From positions 1,435,965 to 1,499,964 of the forward strand of contig KE159795.1 in the NCBI GenBank assembly GCA_000403475.2: 64,000 nucleotides of DNA, written 5' to 3'. Made by a program: the position numbers and the translations under genes. Each line of letters begins with the position of its first letter. Position 1 is the first letter of the stretch. This document shows, piece after piece, positions 8,143 through 15,986 of the stretch. The notes beneath the pieces are model-generated. The model was not told the DNA's origin. It ran no database searches and worked only from the letters and a program-made list of their open reading frames with translations. The stretch comes from Lachnospiraceae bacterium MD308 (GTDB taxonomy: Bacteria > Bacillota > Clostridia > Lachnospirales > Lachnospiraceae).

Positions 8143-9895
8143 GGAGCCGCGCCTGCGCTTCACCGAGGAGGAACGGACCGCCCCGGCGCTGGAAAAGCCG
8201 ATCCGCCGCGCACAGAAAGCAGCTGTCCGGGCAGACAAGGCGCAGGCCAGGATACCCAAAAAGAAGGTCCGGCAGACCGTTATGGACCCCGATACCGGAA
8301 AGAAAACAACGAAACTGACCTTTGAGGAACAGGCAAAGCCGCCCTCCAAGCTGTCCCATGCGGTACGGGGCGCTCCGGCCAACGCGCTGCTTGCCGGGGC
8401 GCATAAGGAAATCCGCAAGTCCGAACAGGACAATGTGGGCGTGGAAGGGGCGCACAAGACCGAGCAGGCTGTTGAAGTCAGCGCGCGGCTGGTGCGGGAG
8501 GGATACCGCAGCCATAAGCTGAAACCCTACCGCGAAGCGGCAAGGGCGGAGCAAAAGCTGGAAAAAGCAAACATCAACGCCCTGTACCAAAAGTCCCTGG
8601 CGGAGAACCCCCAGCTTGCCAGCAACCCCCTTTCCCGCTGGCAGCAAAAGCAGGCCATCAAAAAGGAATATGCCGCCGCCAAACGCGCCGGTCAAACGGC
8701 TGGGCATACGGCCCAGGCCGCAGGCCATACTGCCAAGACCGCGCACAAGACCGGCAAGGCGGCAAAGTCCGTCAAAGAAAAAGCGGAACAGGCAGGCCGG
8801 TTTGTCATGCGGCACAAGAAGGGATTCCTGATTGCGCTGGCGCTGTTTCTGCTGGTCTGCCTGCTGATGAATACCCTGTCCTCCTGCTCCATGCTGGCCC
8901 AGAGCATCGGCTCGGCGGTGTCCGGTTCCACCTATCCCTCCAAAGACGGGGATATGCTGGGGGCCGAAGCGGACTATGCCGCAAAGGAGGCGGAACTGCA
9001 AGCCGAACTGGACAACATGGAGAGCCTGCACCCCGGCTATGACGAGTACCGGTACAATCTGGACCCTATCGGCCACAATCCCCATGAGCTGGCGGCTTAT
9101 TTAAGCGCCCTGCTCCATGAATACACGCCCCAGAGCGCGGCGGCACAGTTACAGCGGGTCTTTGACCTCCAATATGTCCTGACGCTGACCGAGGAGGTGG
9201 AAATCCGCTACCGCACCGAAACCAGCACCGACCCGGAAACCGGGGAAACGACCAGCGAGGAAGTCCCCTATGAATACTACATCCTCCATGTGGAGCTTGT
9301 GAACACCCAGATTGCCGCCCTTGCGCCGGAGCTTCTCACCCCGGATGAATATGAGATGTACCAGGTCTATATCGCCACCAGGGGCAACAAGCCGCTGCTG
9401 TTTGGCGGCGGTTCCCCGGATATGGGAAATTCCGAGGATTTGAGCGGCGTGGAGTTTATAAACGGGACCCGCCCCGGCAATCCGGGACTGGTGGATCTGG
9501 CGAAGCGTCAGGTGGGAAACGTGGGCGGCTATCCGTATTGGAGCTGGTACGGCTTTAACAGCCGGGTGGAATGGTGCGCCTGCTTCGTGAGCTGGTGCTA
9601 TAACCAGGCCGGGAAAAGCGAACCGCGCTTTGCGGGCTGCCAGTCCCAGGGCGTACCCTGGTTCCAGTCGCATGGACAATGGGGCGGGCGCGGATATGCC
9701 AACATCGCCCCCGGCGACGCCATTTTCTTTGACTGGGATTTGGACGGTTCCGCCGACCATGTCGGCATTGTGATCGGCACAGACGGGAGCCGGGTCTATA
9801 CGGTGGAGGGCAATTCCGGCGACGCCTGCAAAATCAAAAGCTATGACCTGAATTACCAGTGCATCAAGGGCTACGGCCTGATGAACTGGAACTAA
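8135..9895 (+). CDS. CHAP-domain cell wall hydrolase of the conjugation machinery
   Basis: A 586-aa membrane-anchored peptidoglycan hydrolase. The basic, Ala-rich N-terminal ~225 residues would be cytoplasmic. One membrane helix (FLIALALFLLVCLLMNTL) lies near 230-250, then an extracellular region. The C-terminal CHAP domain (~450-586) has the catalytic cysteine in EWCACFVSW and the histidine in SADHVGIV. Such VirB1-like or CwlT-like enzymes open the cell wall for the conjugation channel. The start is TTG 8135, overlapping the previous gene, with GGGGGA upstream. It is followed closely by DUF4315 and DUF4366 genes, the usual companions. Confidence 0.9.
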   Translation: MIKEPRLRFTEEERTAPALEKPIRRAQKAAVRADKAQARIPKKKVRQTVMDPDTGKKTTKLTFEEQAKPPSKLSHAVRGAPANALLAGAHKEIRKSEQDNVGVEGAHKTEQAVEVSARLVREGYRSHKLKPYREAARAEQKLEKANINALYQKSLAENPQLASNPLSRWQQKQAIKKEYAAAKRAGQTAGHTAQAAGHTAKTAHKTGKAAKSVKEKAEQAGRFVMRHKKGFLIALALFLLVCLLMNTLSSCSMLAQSIGSAVSGSTYPSKDGDMLGAEADYAAKEAELQAELDNMESLHPGYDEYRYNLDPIGHNPHELAAYLSALLHEYTPQSAAAQLQRVFDLQYVLTLTEEVEIRYRTETSTDPETGETTSEEVPYEYYILHVELVNTQIAALAPELLTPDEYEMYQVYIATRGNKPLLFGGGSPDMGNSEDLSGVEFINGTRPGNPGLVDLAKRQVGNVGGYPYWSWYGFNSRVEWCACFVSWCYNQAGKSEPRFAGCQSQGVPWFQSHGQWGGRGYANIAPGDAIFFDWDLDGSADHVGIVIGTDGSRVYTVEGNSGDACKIKSYDLNYQCIKGYGLMNWN

Positions 9896-9920
9896 ACCAT
9901 ATGGGAAGGAGTGTTTACAG

Positions 9921-10178
9921 ATGGCAACGAACAAAATCGACCGGATTGACCGGGAGATCGCAAAAACCCGCGAAAAGCTGGCGGAATACCAGAACAAGCT
10001 GCGGGAATTGGAGGCGCAGAAAACCGAGGCGGAGAACCTGCAAATCGTCCAGCTGGTGCGGGCGGTCCGCATGACCCCGCAGGAGCTGAACGCGCTGCTG
10101 TCCGGCGGCGGGATTCCCGGCGTGGGAACGCCTGCACCCGACACCCAGGAAAAGGAGGAAATTCACGATGAAATCTAA
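9921..10178 (+). CDS. DUF4315 family protein
   Basis: An 85-aa protein: an N-terminal coiled coil (KIDRIDREIAKTREKLAEYQ and onward to ~45), then VQLVRAVRMTPQELNALL and a short Gly/Pro tail. This is the DUF4315 pattern, a small protein conserved between the CHAP and DUF4366 genes of Tn1549-type elements. A GGAAGGAG ribosome site precedes it. It overlaps the next gene by 11 bases. The function is not established; a coiled-coil adaptor in the secretion complex is plausible. Confidence 0.85.
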   Translation: MATNKIDRIDREIAKTREKLAEYQNKLRELEAQKTEAENLQIVQLVRAVRMTPQELNALLSGGGIPGVGTPAPDTQEKEEIHDEI

Positions 10179-10890
10179 ACAGTTATTGCGGACACTGGCC
10201 GCATTTTGTACCGCCCTGGTCCTCATGGGCGGTTTTTCTGTCCCTGCCTATGCGGGCGGCGGCGAGGAACCGGCTGATGAAACCAACGATTCCAACGTAC
10301 AGGTGGAGCAGCCGGAGGAAACACCGCCCCTCACCCCGGATGGCAATGCCACCCTGGTGGACGATTACGGCGGGAACAAGCAACTGATTACCGTTACCAC
10401 CAAAAACGGCAACTACTTCTACATCCTGGTGGACCGGGATGACGAGGGGGAAAACACCGTCCATTTTCTGAACCAGGTAGACGAAGCCGACCTGATGGCG
10501 CTGATGGAGGACGGGGACAGCGAGGAACCTCCTGCCGTTTGCAGCTGCACCGAGAAATGTCAGGCAGGCGCAATCAACCGGAACTGCCCGGTCTGCGCCT
10601 TTACCATGACAAGCTGCACCGGCAAGGCGGCGGAACCGGAGGAGCCGCCTGCAGCGGAGCCGGAACCGGAGAAAAAGTCCGGCATGAATCCGGCAGTCCT
10701 GCTTTTGGTTGTGGCCCTGTTAGGCGGCGGGGGCGCGCTCTACTACTTCAAGTTTATGAAGAACAAGCCGAAAACCAAAGGCCCGGACAATCTGGACGAT
10801 TACGACTACGGCGATGAGGAAGATGAGCTGTGGGAATCCGAGGAGGGCGCGGAGGAGGAACCGGAGGAAAGCGAGGAAGAACCGGAATGA
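10168..10890 (+). CDS. DUF4366 family exported membrane protein
   Basis: A 240-aa protein with a signal peptide (KQLLRTLAAFCTALVLMGGF ... AYA) and an acidic extracellular region. It then has a cysteine cluster (CSCTEKC ... CPVC, ~126-145), one membrane helix (AVLLLVVALLGGGGALYYF, ~175-193) and a very acidic cytoplasmic tail of Glu/Asp repeats. This is the DUF4366 layout seen in conjugative elements. It would sit at the cell surface, probably as part of the channel or mating contact. The cysteine cluster could bind metal. It shares an ATGA overlap with the next gene. Confidence 0.85.
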   Translation: MKSKQLLRTLAAFCTALVLMGGFSVPAYAGGGEEPADETNDSNVQVEQPEETPPLTPDGNATLVDDYGGNKQLITVTTKNGNYFYILVDRDDEGENTVHFLNQVDEADLMALMEDGDSEEPPAVCSCTEKCQAGAINRNCPVCAFTMTSCTGKAAEPEEPPAAEPEPEKKSGMNPAVLLLVVALLGGGGALYYFKFMKNKPKTKGPDNLDDYDYGDEEDELWESEEGAEEEPEESEEEPE

Positions 10891-11081
10891 CCCGCTTCAC
10901 CGACAGCCCCTTTGAGCGCATGATGACACAGAAACCGGAGGGCAGGAAGAAAACTTCCCGCCCTCCTTCTTTACCCAAAAGCCACCCCTGCTATGGCTGC
11001 GGCAACTACGGGAGGCCCTGTGTGGGATTCTGCCACCGGGAACTGGAAAAGCAGCTGAAAGAAAGGAGAGATCGGAAATGA
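10887..11081 (+). CDS. small Cys-containing protein
   Basis: A 64-aa basic protein starting MTRFTDSPFERMMTQKPEGR in the ATGA overlap with the DUF4366 stop; an upstream extension in this frame is shadow coding. CYGCGNYGRPCVGFC (~35-50) gives four cysteines in a compact knuckle that could bind zinc. It overlaps the start of the next gene by four bases, so all genes in this stretch are translationally coupled. The family is not recognised beyond conservation in similar elements. Confidence 0.6.
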   Translation: MTRFTDSPFERMMTQKPEGRKKTSRPPSLPKSHPCYGCGNYGRPCVGFCHRELEKQLKERRDRK

Positions 11082-11776
11082 AGTATCTTATTTTATTTAT
11101 CAAAATCATCGCTGTTTTTGACCTGTGCTGTCTGGCGGTGTATCTGGGCGGCGACATTGTTTCTGCCCTGATACGCAAACTTCGGAAAAAGCCTGCACAG
11201 AGCGATGACTTCTATGACTTTTCTATGGATGGCGACACAACTGCCCCGCTGTCCATAGATTCCATCCGCCAGCTGTACTCCGGCGATGTGGAAACTTTTG
11301 TAGAAGAAAGGCTTCTGCCGGACGCCGCAAAGACGATGGAGGCATTAACGGAACGGGAACAGACAGCGGCCCGCCTGCTTTTATGCGCCCTGATCGGCTA
11401 TCTGAAAGAAGAAGCCCGCATGGACGAGCAGAGTTTTCCGATGGTGATGGAACTGCTGAAATATATGGAGGGGGAAAAAGAGGAAGGCTGCCAGGACCCG
11501 GTAGACTGGCTGCTGGAGGACGCCAACAGCCGCGCACACCGGCATGAGTCCTATTACAGCGATTATCAACGCTACCAGCTGATGCAGGTGGATAAAAAAC
11601 GTGTCATTCTGGCCTGCCGTATCCTCATCAATGATCTGGTAGGAAAACTGTACCGATATGATTACCGGTTCGGCTATGACCTGATGCTGACAGAGGACAA
11701 CAGCATTGAGGAAAAGCTGCGTACATCTATGCGGGAAGAATGGGAGGATGAAGATTATGCGCCTTGTGATTGCTGA
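11078..11776 (+). CDS. membrane-anchored protein of the conjugation cluster, unknown
   Basis: A 232-aa protein with one N-terminal membrane helix (YLILFIKIIAVFDLCCLAVYL) and then a soluble, acidic, helical domain to the end. It begins in an overlap with the previous small gene and ends 20 bases inside topB. I recognise no domain. The CDS lies between channel genes and DNA-processing genes, so it could link the two, but that is inference from order only. Confidence 0.7.
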   Translation: MKYLILFIKIIAVFDLCCLAVYLGGDIVSALIRKLRKKPAQSDDFYDFSMDGDTTAPLSIDSIRQLYSGDVETFVEERLLPDAAKTMEALTEREQTAARLLLCALIGYLKEEARMDEQSFPMVMELLKYMEGEKEEGCQDPVDWLLEDANSRAHRHESYYSDYQRYQLMQVDKKRVILACRILINDLVGKLYRYDYRFGYDLMLTEDNSIEEKLRTSMREEWEDEDYAPCDC

Positions 11777-13871
11777 AAAACCGTCGGTGGCCCAAAGCCT
11801 GGCTGCTGTGATCGGAGCCAATGCCCGCAAGGACGGGTATCTGGAAGGGAACGGCTGGCGGGTCAGCTGGTGCGTGGGGCATCTGGCCGGGCTTGCCGAC
11901 GCGGACAGCTATGACCCCAAATACGCCAAGTGGCGCTATGACGATCTGCCGATCCTGCCCTCGGACTGGAAAATGAGCGTGGGGCGGGACAAGAAGAAAC
12001 AGTTTGATATTCTCAAAAAGCTGCTGTGCGCCCCGGATGTGACGGAGGTGGTAAACGCCTGTGACGCGGGACGGGAGGGCGAACTGATTTTCCGCAACGT
12101 CTATGAGCTGGCGGGCTGCAAAAAGCCCATGAAGCGGCTCTGGATTTCCAGCATGGAGGATTCGGCAATCCGGGAGGGCTTTGAAAACCTCCGCCCCGGC
12201 GCGGACTATGACGGTCTGCATCAGGCGGCGCTCTGCCGCGCCAAAGCCGACTGGCTGGTGGGCATCAACGCTACCCGGCTGTTTTCGGTGCTGTACCGCC
12301 GGACCCTCAACATCGGTCGGGTCATGTCCCCGACACTGGCCCTTATCGTCCAGCGGGAAGCAGAGATTGAAGCCTTCCAGCCGGAGCCGTTCTATACGGT
12401 GGCGCTGGAACTGCCCGGATTTACCGCTGTGGGGGCGCGGATGAAAGACAAAACCGCCGCGAAAGAGCTGCAAACCGCCTGCCGGGGAGGTTCTGCGGTG
12501 GTGAAACAGGCGCAGCGGAAAGAGAAGTCCGAAAAGCCGCCCGCCCTTTATGACCTGACCACCTTACAGCGGGACGCCAACCGCCTGCTGGGGTTTACCG
12601 CCCAGCAAACGCTGGACTATCTGCAAAACCTCTATGAGAAAAAGCTGTGTACTTATCCCCGGACGGACAGCCGGTATCTGACCTCGGATATGGCGGAGGG
12701 CCTGCCGGTGCTGGTCAACCTCACCGCCAATGCCATGCCGTTCCGAAAGGGGATCGGCATTACCTGCAACCCGGAGGCGGTCATCAACGATAAGAAAGTG
12801 ACCGACCACCATGCGGTGATCCCCACCCGCAATCTTCAGGGGGCGGACCTCTCCGGCCTGCCTGCTGGTGAGAAAGCGGTATTGGAGCTGGTGGCCGCAA
12901 GGTTGTTGTGTGCGGTGGCGGAACCTTATTGTTATGAAGAAACTTCTGTTACTGTGGAATGTGCCGGTACGGAATTTGCTGTAAAGGGCAAAACGGTGAA
13001 ACACCCCGGCTGGCGCAAGCTGGATGCCGCTTATCACGCCGGTCTGAAAAATGCCCCGGAGCCGGAGGAAAGACCAGAGGAAAAGACGCTGCCGGAACTC
13101 TCCGAGGGACAATCTTTGTCCGTTTCCAATGCCTCCGTCAAGGAGGGGAAAACCAGCCCGCCAAAGCATTTCACCGAAGATACCCTGCTGTCGGCTATGG
13201 AGAACGCCGGTAAAGAGGATATGCCGGATACCGCCGAGCGCAAGGGATTGGGTACGCCTGCCACCCGCGCCGGGATTCTGGAAAAGCTGGCCTCCACCGG
13301 TTTTCTGGAACGGAAAAAGAGCAAAAAGACGGTCCAGCTGATGCCCTCCCGCGACGCGCGTTCCCTCATTACGGTTCTGCCGGAGCAGCTGCAATCCCCG
13401 CTGCTCACCGCCGAGTGGGAGTACCGGCTGGGCGAGATTGAGCGCGGCGAGCTTTCCCCGGAGGAGTTTCTGTCCGGGATTTACGCCATGCTGCGGGAGC
13501 TGGCGGCAACCTATCAGGTGGTTAAGGGGACCGAGTATCTGTTCTCCCCGCCCCGCGAAGCAGTAGGCAGATGCCCCCGGTGCGGCGGTGAGGTTACAGA
13601 ATCGCAAAAGGGATTTTTCTGCCAAAGTGAAACTTGCAGATTTGCCATCTGGAAAGACAGCAAGTGGTGGAGCGCCAAGAAGAAACAGCCCACCAAGGCC
13701 ATTGTCGCGGCCCTCTTAAAAGACGGGCGCGCAAGGCTCACCGGCTGCTACTCGGAAAAAACCGGAAAAACCTATGACGCGGATGTGCTTTTGGAGGATA
13801 CCGGCGAGTATGTAAACTTCAAGCTGGACTTTGGCGGCAAAGAGAAAAGCAACGGAGGAAAGAAAAATTGA
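11757..13871 (+). CDS. topB: DNA topoisomerase III
   Basis: A type IA topoisomerase of 704 aa. The N-terminal Toprim domain begins MRLVIAEKPSVAQSLAAVIG, with the acidic CDAGREGELIFR motif near residue 103. The catalytic tyrosine is in TYPRTDSRYL, near 300. A C-terminal four-cysteine zinc ribbon (CPRCGGEV ... CQSETC) lies near 607-626. I chose ATG 11757 because GGGAGG is nine bases upstream and the product begins at the conserved Toprim strand. Conjugative elements carry their own TopB, presumably to resolve supercoiling or catenation during transfer and replication. It overlaps the methyltransferase start by four bases. Confidence 0.95.
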   Translation: MRLVIAEKPSVAQSLAAVIGANARKDGYLEGNGWRVSWCVGHLAGLADADSYDPKYAKWRYDDLPILPSDWKMSVGRDKKKQFDILKKLLCAPDVTEVVNACDAGREGELIFRNVYELAGCKKPMKRLWISSMEDSAIREGFENLRPGADYDGLHQAALCRAKADWLVGINATRLFSVLYRRTLNIGRVMSPTLALIVQREAEIEAFQPEPFYTVALELPGFTAVGARMKDKTAAKELQTACRGGSAVVKQAQRKEKSEKPPALYDLTTLQRDANRLLGFTAQQTLDYLQNLYEKKLCTYPRTDSRYLTSDMAEGLPVLVNLTANAMPFRKGIGITCNPEAVINDKKVTDHHAVIPTRNLQGADLSGLPAGEKAVLELVAARLLCAVAEPYCYEETSVTVECAGTEFAVKGKTVKHPGWRKLDAAYHAGLKNAPEPEERPEEKTLPELSEGQSLSVSNASVKEGKTSPPKHFTEDTLLSAMENAGKEDMPDTAERKGLGTPATRAGILEKLASTGFLERKKSKKTVQLMPSRDARSLITVLPEQLQSPLLTAEWEYRLGEIERGELSPEEFLSGIYAMLRELAATYQVVKGTEYLFSPPREAVGRCPRCGGEVTESQKGFFCQSETCRFAIWKDSKWWSAKKKQPTKAIVAALLKDGRARLTGCYSEKTGKTYDADVLLEDTGEYVNFKLDFGGKEKSNGGKKN

Positions 13872-15697
13872 ATAAAGAGCAGCTTACGCTTGGTTCCTTA
13901 TTCGACGGCATAGGAGGTTTTCCCTATGCCGCCTCTTTTTATGGAATCAGACCTTTGTGGGCCAGCGAAATCATACCGGAATGTATTTCTGTGACACAGA
14001 AGCACTTTCCTGAAATGGAACACGTTGGCGACATTACGAAACTTTATGGCGGCACACTGCCGCCCGTGGACATCATCACCTTCGGCTCCCCCTGCCAGGA
14101 CCTGAGTGTGGCATCAGGCAAGCGGCTCGGCCTTGCCGGGGAGCGGAGCGGCCTCTTTCTGGAGGCTGTCAGGATTATCAGAGAAATGCAGGAGGCAACC
14201 AATGGAGAATACCCGAAATTCGCGCTCTGGGAAAATGTCCCCGGAGCCTTGTCAAGTTCTTCCCGGCGTGACTTTAAGGCTGTGCTGGAAGCGTTCACAG
14301 AGGCCGAAGTTCCAATGCCTGGTTCTGGACGGTGGGCAAACGCCGGAATGGTACGAGGCCGAGGAGCTGACCTCGCTTGGTGCGTGTACGACGCCCAATA
14401 TTTCGGAACGGCACAGCGGCGCAGGCGTATCTTTCTTATCGCAGATTTTAGAGGCCAACGCAGCGGAGAAATACTTTTTGTCCCCAAAAGCCTGTCAGGG
14501 TATTTTGCGGCGGGCGGAACGCCGCGGCAAGGACCTGCCGCCTATGCTCAAAGCGGCACTGGAACAGCAGGCGCGGGGGATGTGATCCCCGCCATCTCCA
14601 TGCGTATCCGCTGCGGCTGTGAGGGCGGCGGCAAGGGGCCGCTGCTCCAGATAGAAAAAAGCGGCACTCTGGCAACCGGAAATGACCAGTATCTCTTTGC
14701 GCCGAAGGACGCGGTAGAGATACTCAACGACCAGGGCGGCGATTCCCTCTGCGTGGAGAAAGGCGGCGTATCTCCTACCCTCCGCAGCCAGACCCACGGA
14801 AATCTGCCAATCACCGCATACGCCATCCAAGGCTCCATGATCGGCGGGGAGGACGGCCCCCACGCTGTCACCGCTTCGGGATGTATGGCCCAATTCCCGC
14901 CCGATGCTATGGTCGGGATCAACGGCAATCTTGCCGGGACGCTGCTTGCCAGCTACTACAAGGGAACAGGGATGCGGTGCGGACAGGAGCGGGATGTGGT
15001 GCTGTGCGCTTCAAGCGGCCAGAGCCATGCGGAAATTTTGCGGGAGCTGTCGCCCACGCTCAACTGTGCCAGTGAACAGCCCTATATTGTCCGGCCCGAT
15101 GGCTCGGAGCAGGAGCAGCCCATCGTGACCCACCCGCAGATTGCCGGGACGCTCTGTGCCTCCGGCGCGGGGCTTTCCCGCCCTGCCGGACAGGGGAACG
15201 AGCTGGACTTCTGCGTGATGAGCGCAGGCTTCAAGCACAAGGCCGGCAGCCAGTCCGGGAGCATCGGTTTCCAGGAAGAAACTGCTCCCACCCTTCTGGC
15301 GGGCCAGCAAAGCGCCGTGATGAAAGCCTGTTTGATTGGCGGCGCGGCTGTGATGGAGGCCCAGACCGCCGCCGTTGACTGCCGCAACCTCCGGGAAACC
15401 GATGAGGTCAGCGGCACGCTGCTGGCAAAAGCGGCCTCCGGCGGCTACTCGCTGAATTACCAGAATCCCGTCCGCACCGGGCTTTGCGTGAGAAGGCTCA
15501 CCCCCACCGAGGCGGAGCGTTTGCAGGGCTACCCGGACGGGTGGACGGAGGCCGGCGCGGATGGCAGCCCCATCAGTGATACAAAGCGTTACCAGATGTT
15601 AGGCAATTCTATCGCTGTCCCCTGTGTTGCGTATATTATGCAGGGCATTACAGACGCCGTTAATCAGGCGTGTGAAAAAGGAGGGAAAAAGCTATGA
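13868..15697 (+). CDS. C5-cytosine DNA methyltransferase with expanded target-recognition region
   Basis: A 609-aa m5C methyltransferase. Visible motifs in order: SAM-binding LFDGIGGF (~13), catalytic GSPCQDLS (~77-84), ENVPGA (~119), QRRRRIFLI (~183), then the C-terminal LTPTEAERLQGYPDGW and MLGNSIAVPC. Between ~225 and ~540 lies an unusually long target-recognition region that repeats the tetrapeptide (S/A)(G/P)TL seven times. The start is TTG 13868 behind GGAGG, overlapping topB. No restriction endonuclease gene is adjacent, so it is a solitary methylase, probably protecting the incoming element from host restriction. Target sequence cannot be read from the protein. Confidence 0.93.
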   Translation: MNKEQLTLGSLFDGIGGFPYAASFYGIRPLWASEIIPECISVTQKHFPEMEHVGDITKLYGGTLPPVDIITFGSPCQDLSVASGKRLGLAGERSGLFLEAVRIIREMQEATNGEYPKFALWENVPGALSSSSRRDFKAVLEAFTEAEVPMPGSGRWANAGMVRGRGADLAWCVYDAQYFGTAQRRRRIFLIADFRGQRSGEILFVPKSLSGYFAAGGTPRQGPAAYAQSGTGTAGAGDVIPAISMRIRCGCEGGGKGPLLQIEKSGTLATGNDQYLFAPKDAVEILNDQGGDSLCVEKGGVSPTLRSQTHGNLPITAYAIQGSMIGGEDGPHAVTASGCMAQFPPDAMVGINGNLAGTLLASYYKGTGMRCGQERDVVLCASSGQSHAEILRELSPTLNCASEQPYIVRPDGSEQEQPIVTHPQIAGTLCASGAGLSRPAGQGNELDFCVMSAGFKHKAGSQSGSIGFQEETAPTLLAGQQSAVMKACLIGGAAVMEAQTAAVDCRNLRETDEVSGTLLAKAASGGYSLNYQNPVRTGLCVRRLTPTEAERLQGYPDGWTEAGADGSPISDTKRYQMLGNSIAVPCVAYIMQGITDAVNQACEKGGKKL

Positions 15698-15984
15698 GCC
15701 ATCAAAAATTATTGTTAGTGGAACAGGAAACCATCCTCCTCTACAACCAGGCGGAGCCTGCCGCCCAGGTCTATACCCATGACCCAAAGCTGATGAAAAA
15801 ACTGAACCGCCTTGCCGGTAAACACCCGGAGCAGATCATCAAGAAGGACGCCCACAACTTCATTGTCCCCAAACGCTGCGTATCGGTCCGGGAGCCGTAC
15901 AGCGAAAAGCGGCGCAAAGCCGCCAGTGAACGCGCCAGGGCCGCAGGCTATAAGCCGCCGTTGAAATCCTCCTCCGGTCAATAA
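15694..15984 (+). CDS. small conserved element protein, unknown
   Basis: A 96-aa basic protein (MSHQKLLLVEQETILLYNQAE...), starting in a four-base overlap with the methyltransferase and ending two bases before the CHC2-ArdC gene. The middle segment (VYTHDPKLMKKLNRLAGKHP) and the C-terminal basic stretch KRRKAASERARAAGY suggest nucleic-acid or protein binding. Proteins of this size are conserved at this place in Tn1549-type elements. Function unknown. Confidence 0.75.
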   Translation: MSHQKLLLVEQETILLYNQAEPAAQVYTHDPKLMKKLNRLAGKHPEQIIKKDAHNFIVPKRCVSVREPYSEKRRKAASERARAAGYKPPLKSSSGQ

Positions 15985-15986
15985 GC

